Below, in pieces: positions 33,907 to 41,264 of a DNA stretch of 64,000 nucleotides (the first letter of the stretch is position 1; each line of letters starts with the position of its first letter). A program made the position numbers and the translations under genes. The stretch is from Amycolatopsis echigonensis (GTDB lineage Bacteria; Actinomycetota; Actinomycetes; Mycobacteriales; Pseudonocardiaceae), in NCBI RefSeq assembly GCF_014174495.1, contig NZ_JACJHR010000027.1:1-64000 (forward strand). The letters run 5' to 3'. A model generated the notes under the pieces. The model saw nothing but the letters and a program-made list of their open reading frames with translations, did not search any database and was not told where the DNA came from.

Positions 33907-34782
33907 ATGGAACTGCATCAGCTCGAGTACTTCGTCGCGGTCGCCGAGGAAGCCAACTTCACGCGCGCGGCGGCGCGGATGCATGTCGCGCAGCCCGGGG
34001 TCAGCGCGCAGATCCGGCGGTTGGAACGCGAGCTGGGGCAGCCGTTGTTCGACCGGTCCGGCCGCACGGTGCGGCTCACCGACGTCGGCGAGGCCGCTCT
34101 GCCGCACGCTCGGGCCGCGCTGGCGGCGGTCGCGGCGGTGCGCGAGACGGTCGCGGAGCACGAAGGGCTGGTGCGCGGCCAGGTGGCGATGGGGATGGTG
34201 ACGTCCGCCGGACCGGTGGCGCTGCCGGAGTTCCTCGCCGGGTTCGCCGAGCGCTACCCGGGAGTGGAAATCACCCTCAGCGAAGCGAATTCCGACCTGA
34301 TGGTCGAGGCGTTGCGCGAAGGACGGCTGGACGTCGCGGTGATCGGCCTGGCCGACGGAGCGCCCGCCGGGCTGACCACTCAGATCGTGCTCGACGAGGA
34401 GCTGGTGGCGGTCACCGCGCTGGGCGACGAATTCGCCGACCGCGCCTCGCTCACCCTGGCTGAGCTGGCCGAACGGGCACTGATCTGCCTGCCGAAGGGC
34501 ACCGGCATGCGCGGCGTGCTGGACCGCGGATTCGCCGCGGCCGGGCTGCACTCGCGGGTGACTATCGAAGCGAGCGACCCGAACGTGCTGGCCAAGCTCG
34601 CGATCCGCGGCCTCGGCGTCGCGCTGGTTCCGGAGTCGTTGGCTCGCTACTACGCCGAGGAGCTGCACTCGCTGCGGCTGCGGCCGGAGCTGCGCGGACA
34701 GCTGGCGCTGGCGTGGCGGTCCGACGGTCCGTCCGGACCCGCGGCCCGCGCGCTGATCGAGTTCGCTCGGTCGACCCTTTAG
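33907..34782 (+). CDS. LysR-family regulator
   Basis: A 291-residue LysR-type regulator. HTH at about residues 4-60 (L-E-Y-F-V-A-V-A-E-E-A-N-F-T-R-A-A, then Q-P-G-V-S-A-Q-I-R-R-L-E), then a periplasmic-binding-protein-like effector domain. ATG 33907 gives M-E-L-H-Q-L-E-Y-F; a TTG six bases upstream is possible. It is divergent from the FAD-linked oxidoreductase and probably controls it. It ends 187 bases before the small-peptide gene and reads in the same direction, but that gap has its own leader elements. Confidence 0.92.
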   Translation: MELHQLEYFVAVAEEANFTRAAARMHVAQPGVSAQIRRLERELGQPLFDRSGRTVRLTDVGEAALPHARAALAAVAAVRETVAEHEGLVRGQVAMGMVTSAGPVALPEFLAGFAERYPGVEITLSEANSDLMVEALREGRLDVAVIGLADGAPAGLTTQIVLDEELVAVTALGDEFADRASLTLAELAERALICLPKGTGMRGVLDRGFAAAGLHSRVTIEASDPNVLAKLAIRGLGVALVPESLARYYAEELHSLRLRPELRGQLALAWRSDGPSGPAARALIEFARSTL

Positions 34783-34969
34783 GAACTGGGGCGGCAAAGC
34801 TTACGGACGCCGTCTCGGACTCGCAAAGGAATTCCCGCCGGAATTCCCGGACAGATCGGCCGGAGTAGGCCGTTCAGGTCGGTGTTGCGGCGTATTCGAG
34901 AAACTCGCCGTACTGTCGGCGGCGGCCGCGGGTGCGGTCGGCGGTGTTCGAGAATACGGAGGAATTTCC
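34783..34969 (+). promoter_or_regulatory. Leader and promoter region of the peptide-P450 locus
   Basis: 187 bases between the LysR gene and the small-peptide gene. TTCGAGAA occurs twice (34895-34902 and 34947-34954), flanked as an inverted pair by GTATTC and GAATAC; GGAATTCCCG occurs twice near 34828-34850. The GGAGGA at 34958-34963 is the SD of the peptide gene. No clear -35/-10 pair could be fixed. Confidence 0.45.
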
Positions 34970-35032
34970 GTGAAGCTGGTTCGTCTCGTGCGCAAGGCCC
35001 TTCCGGGCAAGAGCCTGAAGTATTACGCCTGA
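34970..35032 (+). CDS. Short peptide gene, candidate RiPP precursor with Tyr-Tyr-Ala C-terminus
   Basis: A 20-codon gene from GTG 34970 to TGA 35030-35032, encoding MKLVRLVRKALPGKSLKYYA. The SD GGAGGA at 34958-34963 is 6 bases before the start, one of the best in the window, which argues that this tiny frame is translated. Residues 1-17 are basic (seven Lys/Arg) like a short leader with G-K-S-L-K before the last three residues Y-Y-A. A P450 gene follows after 92 bases. Tiny precursors with aromatic C-termini beside one P450 are the hallmark of biarylitide-, cittilin- and tryptorubin-like RiPPs, where the P450 cross-links aromatic side chains. A role as substrate of this P450 is inference; an alternative is a leader peptide controlling the P450. 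Confidence 0.72.
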   Translation: MKLVRLVRKALPGKSLKYYA

Positions 35033-35067
35033 TACGGCTGGATCTGACGGTCTCGTCCGAACTGGAT

Positions 35068-35098
35068 CGGCCGGTTCCGGAATGTCCGGGACCGGCCG
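35068..35098 (+). terminator. Hairpin between peptide gene and P450 gene
   Basis: Fourteen-bp stem (35068-35081 with 35085-35098, one G-U wobble in the RNA) and a 3-nt loop, 35 bases after the peptide stop. It could partly end or stabilise the transcript so that peptide is made in excess over enzyme. Confidence 0.55.
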
Positions 35099-35107
35099 CC
35101 CCGGCGT

Positions 35108-35124
35108 CGCGAAGGAGCTTCGCG
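35108..35124 (+). promoter_or_regulatory. Hairpin burying the P450 SD
   Basis: CGCGAAG-GAG-CTTCGCG: perfect 7-bp arms at 35108-35114 and 35118-35124, directly abutting the GTG start at 35125. The SD GAAGGAG (35111-35117) lies in the left arm and loop, so folding would block ribosome binding. Confidence 0.6.
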
Positions 35125-36168
35125 GTGACTATTCCCGCTGAACGGAACAAAGTGCGCCAAGTGGTATTCGCGTCGCGTCTTCAGGAACTGCTGGACCGTT
35201 ATCGGGGGAAATCCTTCTTTCGGCTGGAACCGGACACGGTCGGCGTCGCCGGGGCCGAGCTGATGGACGCTCTGCTGCGCAGCCGGCCCGCGAACGCCGA
35301 GGAACGGCCGACGTTCAAACCGGTGCGCGGCAGGACCGTCACACGGCCGGAATCGTCGGCGCTGATGCGTGCGGTCGGCGCGGACGTGCGCGCCGCGCTC
35401 AAGAAGCCGCTCGGAGAACCCGAACTCACCGGGACGTGGCCCGCCGTGCCGCACAACTACCTGCGAGACCTGGTGTTCGGGCACGAACAGCGGCGATTCC
35501 GGATCCTCGTCGACCGTCGGCTGGAACTGACGCCGAAGATCACCTGGGCCGCGGTCGCCGCCGGAGCCGCGCTGTGGGGACGGCCCGCACCGGAGGTCGC
35601 GCTGTCCACTTTGGCACGGATGGTGCTGGAGTCGGATACCTACGAGCAGCGCCGCTTCGCGATGTACCTCTACCGGCGCGTGGCCGGGCCGGTCTGTTTC
35701 ACCGTCGCCGCGCTGGTCACGAACGCGTTGTGGCTCAGCTCGCCGCTGGACGACGACGTGCCGACCGAGCACGTGCTCAACGAAGCGCTGCGTCTCCTGC
35801 CGCCGTCGTGGAACATCCTGCGCGTGCGTTCGCTGGAGTTCACCGAGGTGGACGCCCGGATCGGCCCAGGCGACGACGTCCTGCTGCTGCCGCTGCTCAG
35901 CCATCGCGACCCGGAGCTGTGGGACGCGCCCGACGAATTCCGGCCGAGCCGCTGGGCCGCGCTCGACACGGACACTCACCCCGGCTACCTCCCGTTCGGG
36001 CACCCCAGCGAACGCTGCTGGGGACGGCACCTGGTGCTGCCGCTGGCGGAACGCGTCCTCGACCTGGTCCGGCGCGACGGGCTCGTGGTCGATCCGGCGC
36101 ACACGCGCGCCCGGGTGCACCTGGACGGGCTGCTGGAGGTGTCGGACGTGCGGGTCGTGCGCGCCTAG
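35125..36168 (+). CDS. Divergent cytochrome P450 of the peptide locus
   Basis: A 347-residue P450, about 50 residues shorter than usual at the N-terminus. The K-helix E-A-L-R is at 220-223, E-F-R-P-S-R-W at 271-277, and the heme-thiolate loop F-G-H-P-S-E-R-C-W-G-R at 291-301 gives Cys298 as axial ligand. The I-helix region (about 187-204) lacks the usual acid/alcohol pair that relays protons to oxygen, as seen in some P450s that couple aromatic rings. GTG 35125 has GAAGGAG 7 bases upstream. It likely acts on the adjacent peptide, for example by joining its two tyrosines; redox partners must come from elsewhere. Function in RiPP maturation is inference. Confidence 0.8.
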   Translation: MTIPAERNKVRQVVFASRLQELLDRYRGKSFFRLEPDTVGVAGAELMDALLRSRPANAEERPTFKPVRGRTVTRPESSALMRAVGADVRAALKKPLGEPELTGTWPAVPHNYLRDLVFGHEQRRFRILVDRRLELTPKITWAAVAAGAALWGRPAPEVALSTLARMVLESDTYEQRRFAMYLYRRVAGPVCFTVAALVTNALWLSSPLDDDVPTEHVLNEALRLLPPSWNILRVRSLEFTEVDARIGPGDDVLLLPLLSHRDPELWDAPDEFRPSRWAALDTDTHPGYLPFGHPSERCWGRHLVLPLAERVLDLVRRDGLVVDPAHTRARVHLDGLLEVSDVRVVRA

Positions 36169-36174
36169 CGGCTC

Positions 36175-36189
36175 TTGACAACGTGTCAA
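36175..36189. promoter_or_regulatory. Palindrome after P450 gene
   Basis: TTGACA-ACG-TGTCAA, perfect 6-bp arms, starting six bases after the P450 stop and 22 bases before the next start. It could be an operator or contain an internal -35 element (TTGACA) for the DUF2236 gene. Confidence 0.45.
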
Positions 36190-36210
36190 CGGAGGCGTTC
36201 CCCTGGACGG

Positions 36211-36990
36211 ATGCTCCAGGACGGCGTGCTCGGCGTCAGCCTGCTCGCGGGCGGCGCGAACGTGATCATGCAGCTGGGCCGGCCCGAGGTCGGGTACGGC
36301 GTGATGGAAAGCCGGGTCGATTCGGGGAATCTGTTCAAGCATCCGCTGAAACGCACCCGCACGACCGTCACCTACCTTGCCGTCGCCGTGCTGGGCACCG
36401 ACGCTGACCGGGAGGCGTACCGGCGGGCGGTGAACGCGGTGCACGCGCAGGTGGTCTCGACCGAAGCGAGTCCGGTGCAGTACCGCGCTTTCGACCGGGA
36501 GCTGCAACTGTGGGTCGCTGCCTGTCTGTGCCGTGGCGTCGAGGACGTGCACCGCGCGTTTCTCGGTCGGCCCGCTCCGGAATCGTGGTACGCCGAGGCC
36601 GCGGTGCTGGGCACGACGCTGCAGGTGCGTCCGGAAGACTGGCCGAAGGACTTCGCCGCGTATTGGGCGGACGGACTGGCGCGAGTGGACATCGACGACC
36701 GGCTCCGCGAATACCTCACCGCCATCGCGAATCTGGAGTTCCTGCCGCGGCCGTTCTCGTTCCTCTTCGGACGGTTCCACCGCTTCGTGACGACGGGATT
36801 CCTGCCGGAGGTGTTCCGCGAGCAGATGCGGCTGCCGTGGTCGGCCGCGGACCAGCGCCGGTTCGATCGGCTGATGCGCGCGATCGGCCGAATGGTCGAA
36901 CCGCTTCCGCTGCGCGTACGGCGTTTTCCCTATGACGCGTGCCTCGCGGACTTCCGGCGGCGGTTGCGCAAAGGGAAACCGCTCGTCTAA
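36211..36990 (+). CDS. MpaB/Lcp-like oxygenase (DUF2236)
   Basis: A 259-residue DUF2236 protein. The N-terminal L-L-A-G-G-A-N-V-I-M-Q-L and G-V-M-E-S-R-V near residues 11-40, and F-H-R-F-V-T-T-G-F-L-P near 190-200, are family marks. Relatives include the heme-b rubber oxygenase Lcp and fungal MpaB, both oxidative C-C cleaving enzymes. In this operon it may further oxidise the P450 product. ATG 36211 is the first in-frame ATG; the only SD (GGAGG, 36191-36195) is 15 bases away, so the true start is uncertain and the N-terminus may be altered by a frameshift. An upstream GTG at 36183 is in another frame. Confidence 0.78.
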   Translation: MLQDGVLGVSLLAGGANVIMQLGRPEVGYGVMESRVDSGNLFKHPLKRTRTTVTYLAVAVLGTDADREAYRRAVNAVHAQVVSTEASPVQYRAFDRELQLWVAACLCRGVEDVHRAFLGRPAPESWYAEAAVLGTTLQVRPEDWPKDFAAYWADGLARVDIDDRLREYLTAIANLEFLPRPFSFLFGRFHRFVTTGFLPEVFREQMRLPWSAADQRRFDRLMRAIGRMVEPLPLRVRRFPYDACLADFRRRLRKGKPLV

Positions 36991-37067
36991 GCGGTTGACC
37001 GGAATGCGCTGGTCGGCAAGGGTTGACCTATGGCCACTGCCGACGTACTTCCTGCCGCGGAGGCAGC

Positions 37068-38033
37068 ATGAGTAGAGCGGATGAGGTGCGCGAAGGGGTT
37101 TCCCTGACCAACCTCGACCAGGAGCTGTTCCTTGACGCCGGGGTGACGAAGCGCGACCTCGTCGACTACTTCGACGCCGTTTCGGACCGGTTGCTGCCGG
37201 TGCTGCGCGACCGTCCGCTGTCGGTGATGCGCGTGCTGCGCGGGCAGGACGCGTTCATGCAGAAGAACCTGCCGAAGTACACGCCGGAGTGGGTGCCGCG
37301 GGCGAAACTGTGGGCGGAGAGTTCACAACGGACAGTCACCTACGGCCTGTGCAACGACCGCCGGACGCTGCTGTGGTTCGGCAACCAGCGCGCGGTCGAA
37401 CTGCATCCGGCGCTGACCAGGGTGGATCCGATCGGCCAGACCGATCTGATCATGGACCTCGACCCGCCGGAGGGCGCGGACTTCAGCGTCGCGGTCGCGG
37501 CGGCCCGGCTGGTGCGCCAGGCACTGGCCGACGTCGGGCTCGCCGGTGCGTTGAAGACCAGCGGGTCCAAGGGCGTGCATGTGTTCGTGCCGCTCGTCCC
37601 GGGTCTGTCCTTTGAGGACGTCGCGGCGGCGACCCGGGCGGTCGGCGCGCGGGCGGAACGGATCGATCCGGAGCTGGCGACCACCGCGTTCATCCGGGAA
37701 GACCGGCACGGCAAGGTGTTTCTCGACTCGACCCGCGCGGGCGGGGCTACCGTGGCGGCCGTGTACAGTCCGCGGATCCGGCCGGGTGCGCCGGTGTCGT
37801 TCCCGGTTCGCTGGGCGGACGCGGACAACGTCAGACCCGCGGATTTCACGGTGAAGACCGCGGTGGGGCTGCTGGGCAACGCTGATCCGTGGGCGGAGGA
37901 ATTGCCGGAGCCGCAGGAACTTCCGGCGGATCTCGTCGCCGAGGGGCATACGATCCCGGTCGCCCGGGTCGCGGCGATGCACGAGGGCAAACGCCGGGCC
38001 CGGGCGCGACGAGCGTCAGGGGAGAGCGAGTAA
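37068..38033 (+). CDS. LigD-type DNA polymerase domain protein (NHEJ primase-polymerase)
   Basis: A 321-residue stand-alone polymerase domain of the archaeo-eukaryotic primase fold. L-I-M-D-L-D-P-P near residue 127-134 carries the two metal-binding aspartates, and T-S-G-S-K-G-V-H-V-F-V-P near 166-177 is the nucleotide-binding signature; the third aspartate motif lies near F-L-D-S-T-R. Such proteins fill gaps with ribonucleotides during Ku-dependent end joining. No Ku or ligase domain is in the window. ATG 37068 has GGAGG 5 bases before it. Ends convergently with, and 18 bases inside, the methyltransferase gene. Confidence 0.92.
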   Translation: MSRADEVREGVSLTNLDQELFLDAGVTKRDLVDYFDAVSDRLLPVLRDRPLSVMRVLRGQDAFMQKNLPKYTPEWVPRAKLWAESSQRTVTYGLCNDRRTLLWFGNQRAVELHPALTRVDPIGQTDLIMDLDPPEGADFSVAVAAARLVRQALADVGLAGALKTSGSKGVHVFVPLVPGLSFEDVAAATRAVGARAERIDPELATTAFIREDRHGKVFLDSTRAGGATVAAVYSPRIRPGAPVSFPVRWADADNVRPADFTVKTAVGLLGNADPWAEELPEPQELPADLVAEGHTIPVARVAAMHEGKRRARARRASGESE

Positions 38034-38753
38034 GTCCTGATGGTGCACGGTGACTTCGGCGATCCGCCGATTCTCGGGCACCGCCAGGTCCGGCTGTTGT
38101 TCTCGTGCTGCGGCAACGAAGCCGCGGTACCAGGTGTCGATGAGCTCGCGGTGTTCCGGACCGAGCCGCCACGGTGACGGTCTGGTGTGGACAGTCCAGC
38201 CGTGTCGGGTGAACTCCGCCGCGGTGAAGGCGGCGGCTTCGGGGCCCAGCTTTCCGTCACGGCGTTGGTGGTCGTTGAACGCGGTGTTGAGTGCTTCGTC
38301 TAGCCCGTCTGGTGGCGTGATCTGCGCCGACCCGGTCACAGACAACGTGAACAGCGCCGGGCTTTGCGCGTCCACACAGGACTTCACCAAGCGCTGAATC
38401 TCCTCCTTGGTAAGGAGATCCAGCAAAGCGGATGCTGTGACTAGAGACGTTCCGCTGATGTTCAGCCGAGTCACGTCGGCTTGTTCCGTCTCGACACTGA
38501 TCTCCGGCGGAAGACTGCGCGCGGCGATCTCCAGCAGCCGCGGATCCTGGTCGTGCAGGATCCACCGCTGCGGCTTCGGCAGGCGACCGCTCAGCCAGCG
38601 ACCCATCGCCCCGGTGCCGCAGCCGAGATCCCGGATCACCCCCGGACTGGCCGGGAGCAGGGCGACGAGATCGGCCGCCCGGGCCGCGGTGTCGGCTGAC
38701 TCCCGGAGCCGCAACCATTCCGGCGCGTAACCGGAAGAGTCCACTGTGGTCAC
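38016..38753 (-). CDS. Class I SAM-dependent methyltransferase
   Basis: A 245-residue Rossmann-fold methyltransferase. Motif I is I-R-D-L-G-C-G-T-G-A-M-G at about residues 40-51, followed by W-I-L-H-D-Q-D near 64-70 for the ribose-binding acid and V-T-A-S-A-L-L-D-L-L near 105. GTG 38753 overlaps the stop of the pterin-synthase-like gene (GTGA), making it the third gene of a three-gene operon with an alcohol-dehydrogenase-like and a 6-PTPS-like protein. The acceptor is unknown; the linked genes suggest one shared, uncharacterised small-molecule pathway. Confidence 0.85.
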   Translation of the reverse strand: MTTVDSSGYAPEWLRLRESADTAARAADLVALLPASPGVIRDLGCGTGAMGRWLSGRLPKPQRWILHDQDPRLLEIAARSLPPEISVETEQADVTRLNISGTSLVTASALLDLLTKEEIQRLVKSCVDAQSPALFTLSVTGSAQITPPDGLDEALNTAFNDHQRRDGKLGPEAAAFTAAEFTRHGWTVHTRPSPWRLGPEHRELIDTWYRGFVAAAREQQPDLAVPENRRIAEVTVHHQDLLALP

Positions 38754-39148
38754 AAGGAACGCTCGTATCCGGCCGAAGCGGCGTGGGATTCGTGCAGGGT
38801 CACCGAAATCTGGGCCAGTCCGCGAGCGTTTTCACCGAGCTCCCCGGCGTGGATCCGGTCCGCGAGCCGGTCGGCGATCACCTTGGCGAGATATTCGGTC
38901 GACGTGTTGATCCCCGCGAAATCGGGCTCGTCGTCCAGGTTCCGGTAGTTCAGGTCAGCGAGCACCGCACCGAGCTGCTGGGTAGCGAGCCCGATGTCGA
39001 CGACGATGTTGTCCGAGTCCAATTCGGGCCGCCGGAACGTCGCGTCGACCACGAACGTCGCGCCGTGCAAGCGTTGCGCCGGGCCGAAAACCTCGCCGCG
39101 GAAACTGTGGGCGACCATGATGTGATCGCGCACGGTGACACTGAACAA
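38750..39148 (-). CDS. 6-pyruvoyl-tetrahydropterin synthase/QueD-like protein
   Basis: A 132-residue T-fold protein. H-I-M-V-A-H-S-F near residues 9-16 and L-H-G-A-T-F-V-V near 28-35 hold the zinc histidines; N-T-S-T-E-Y-L-A near 80-87 and the C-terminal V-T-L-H-E-S follow the QueD/PTPS plan. TTG 39148 is chosen as start because AAAGGAG lies 6 bases before it and no ATG or GTG fits. Family members convert dihydroneopterin triphosphate to 6-pyruvoyl- or 6-carboxy-tetrahydropterin. No other queuosine or folate gene is near, so a specialised role is likely. Confidence 0.85.
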   Translation of the reverse strand: MFSVTVRDHIMVAHSFRGEVFGPAQRLHGATFVVDATFRRPELDSDNIVVDIGLATQQLGAVLADLNYRNLDDEPDFAGINTSTEYLAKVIADRLADRIHAGELGENARGLAQISVTLHESHAASAGYERSL

Positions 39149-39159
39149 CGCGTTCTCCT

Positions 39160-40134
39160 TTACGGGTAGGTGATCCGGTGAGCCAGTCCGCGCAAAGTTC
39201 CGTCCGCCAACCGCGCCGCGACGGCCGGCAGTTCGGCGAACGTGGATTCGCTGGTGATCAGCGCGTCGAACGCCGGGTCCGCGAGCAGCCGCAACGCCAG
39301 CGCCATCCGGTCGCCGTAACCGCGCCGCGCCGCGCGAGCCGGCGAGACCGTGCCGACCTGGCTGCCTCGCACCGTGAGCCGCCGCGAATGGAAGTTCTCG
39401 CCGAGCGGCACCGACACCTGACGGTCGCCGTACCAGCTCAGCTCGACCACCGTGCCCTCGCGGCCGAGCAGTTCCAGCGAACGCGCGAGCCCGGCGTCGG
39501 TCGCGCTGGCGTGCACCACGAGGTCGAGGTCGCCGCTCGCGGTCTCCGGGGTGGCGTACCGAATGCCGAACGCGTCCGCGATCGCCGCGCGATCCGCGTC
39601 GGGGTCGACGAGCTGGACGTCGACTCCGGGAAACCGGGACAGCAGCCGCGCGACACAGCAGCCGACCATTCCCGCCCCGACCACCGCGATCCGGTCGCCG
39701 ACCAGCGGAGCCGCGTCCCAGAGCGCGTTCACCGCGGTCTCGACGGTCCCGGCGAGCACCGCCCGCGCCGCGGGGACGTCGTCCGGCACCACCGTGACCG
39801 CCGACGCGGGCACGACGTACTCGGTCTGATGCGGATACAGGCAGAACACCGTGGCTCCGGTCAGCTCCGGCGGTCCGGAAAGGACCTCGCCGACGTTCAG
39901 GTAGCCGTATTTGACCGGCCACGGAAAGTCTCCCTCCTGATACGGCGCGCGCATGACCTCGTGCTGGCTCTCCGGCACTCCGCCGCGCAGGACGAGACTT
40001 TCCGTGCCGCGGCTCAACGCCGAAAAACGCGTTCGGACCAGCACTTCGCCGTCCTGCGGAGCAGCCACCTCGGCCGATCGGACCTCCCCGCCCGCGGCCG
40101 AAGTGAACCAGAAGGCCTGCGCCGCCCGTGTCAA
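39160..40134 (-). CDS. Zinc-type alcohol dehydrogenase-like protein
   Basis: A 324-residue medium-chain dehydrogenase-fold protein. Rossmann glycines are I-A-V-V-G-A-G-M-V-G-C near residues 148-158, and S-A-L-S-R-G-T-E-S near 38-46 replaces the usual catalytic-zinc motif, as in the BchC/TDH-like subgroup. TTG 40134 has GGAGG 7 bases upstream, which decides the start. It is the first gene of the operon with 6-PTPS-like and methyltransferase genes and faces the CDP-alcohol phosphatidyltransferase across 33 bases. Substrate unknown. Confidence 0.85.
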   Translation of the reverse strand: MTRAAQAFWFTSAAGGEVRSAEVAAPQDGEVLVRTRFSALSRGTESLVLRGGVPESQHEVMRAPYQEGDFPWPVKYGYLNVGEVLSGPPELTGATVFCLYPHQTEYVVPASAVTVVPDDVPAARAVLAGTVETAVNALWDAAPLVGDRIAVVGAGMVGCCVARLLSRFPGVDVQLVDPDADRAAIADAFGIRYATPETASGDLDLVVHASATDAGLARSLELLGREGTVVELSWYGDRQVSVPLGENFHSRRLTVRGSQVGTVSPARAARRGYGDRMALALRLLADPAFDALITSESTFAELPAVAARLADGTLRGLAHRITYP

Positions 40135-40167
40135 GGTTGTCCTCCGTTGCTGCCGGATCGAGGAGAA

Positions 40168-40884
40168 ATGGCTGTCTCCACGTGTACACGAACCCCGGCC
40201 GAGCTGGGTTCAACCGTCGTCCAGCAGGCCCCCGCGCTGCTGGCGCAACTCGCGCTGCTGACCCTGCTGACGGTTACGACCGGCCTCGGCCTCGCCGGAT
40301 GGGCAGTCGGCGTGGCCTACCTGCTCGGCCTGGTGGTGCTGCTCACCCAGGGTGCCTGGCGGATCCGCGTGTACCGGCTAGGCCCCGCCGACCAGGTGAC
40401 CCTCGCCCGAGCGGCCCTGATCGGCAGCGTGACCGCATTGGTCGCCGACCACCTGGGCGGGCACCCGCCGCTGACCTTGCTCGTCCCCATCGCAGCGGTC
40501 GCCCTGGCCCTGGACGCACTAGACGGCTACGTCGCGCGCCGCACCAGAACGGTCTCCGCGCTGGGCGCCCGGTTCGACATGGAAGCGGACGCCTTCCTGA
40601 TCCTGGTGCTGAGCGTCCTGGTCGCAACCTCGGTCGGCCCGTGGGTCCTGGCGATCGGCCTGATGCGCTACGCCTTCGTGGCCGCGGCCCGGCTGGCACC
40701 GTGGCTTCGCGCCCCGCTGCGCCCCAGCCGGGCGCGAAAGGCAGTGGCGGCTATGCAGGGAATCGCCCTGACCGTCGCGGCGGCGGGATTCGCCCCAGCG
40801 GTCCTGGCGGGGGCGGCGGCAGCAACGCTGAGCTGGTCCTTCGGCCGGGACGTGTGGTGGCTGTACCGGAACCGTGCCGTCTAG
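40168..40884 (+). CDS. CDP-alcohol phosphatidyltransferase family protein
   Basis: A 238-residue membrane enzyme with about six hydrophobic segments. The catalytic signature D-x2-D-G-x2-A-R-x8-G-x3-D-x3-D is present as D-A-L-D-G-Y-V-A-R-R and G-A-R-F-D-M-E-A-D at about residues 110-136. It moves a phospho-alcohol from a CDP-alcohol to an acceptor to make a phospholipid or phospho-polyol. ATG 40168 follows GAGGAG closely. It is divergent from the dehydrogenase, PTPS-like, methyltransferase operon and probably belongs to the same pathway, which would then involve a lipid product. Confidence 0.9.
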   Translation: MAVSTCTRTPAELGSTVVQQAPALLAQLALLTLLTVTTGLGLAGWAVGVAYLLGLVVLLTQGAWRIRVYRLGPADQVTLARAALIGSVTALVADHLGGHPPLTLLVPIAAVALALDALDGYVARRTRTVSALGARFDMEADAFLILVLSVLVATSVGPWVLAIGLMRYAFVAAARLAPWLRAPLRPSRARKAVAAMQGIALTVAAAGFAPAVLAGAAAATLSWSFGRDVWWLYRNRAV

Positions 40885-41264
40885 GCGCCGCGAATTGATT
40901 CTTCATCGCCGGGTTTAGAGGACTGAAAGCGCGGCTTCCGGACCGTCGTGACTCTTGATTCCGCAATGCGGCACAAGGGCCAGCCGCTTGGCCCGACCAG
41001 CACCGCCTCGGCGGACTACTGCGGGTAAAACGGCTGGCCCCGGGATGCGGTATCGGCCCCCCCTCAGGCTGATCTCCAACCTCCCAATGCTCACTCTAGC
41101 GGTGCCCGAATACCTTCGCTTAACCCGTCCGTGGATAACCTGACCGCATTCCTTTTCCGGACATCTGGCGCTCGGTCAATAGCGTCGGGAATTGCTCTCG
41201 AGCTGCGGATCCGTCGTGATTAGCGATCGCAAAAAGAAACCGTACGCGTATCCTGTTGTGCGGT
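40885..41264. other. Gap of 380 bases with one structured element
   Basis: No convincing gene on either strand. Perfect 10-bp arms GGGCCAGCCG (40977-40986) and CGGCTGGCCC (41031-41040) enclose 44 bases containing a further CGCC-TC-GGCG pairing; the outer stem plus inner hairpin looks like a small folded RNA or a terminator for the gene ending at 40884. The right part (41190-41250) is AT-richer, with the GCGATCGC palindrome and an A-tract that reads as a T-tract in the leftward transcript behind the VOC gene. Confidence 0.4.

Noticed and set aside
34779..35150. 123-codon leftward frame across the small-peptide gene
   Set aside because: No SD or recognisable domain and Arg/Ser/Pro-rich; the rightward peptide and P450 starts both have good SDs.
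35023..36780. 585-codon leftward frame opposite the P450 and DUF2236 genes
   Set aside because: Composition is that of antisense high-GC sequence (His/Arg/Gln-rich); the + strand has clear P450 motifs.
37068..38033. Full NHEJ locus
   Set aside because: Only the polymerase-type domain is present; neither Ku nor an ATP-dependent ligase is in the window.
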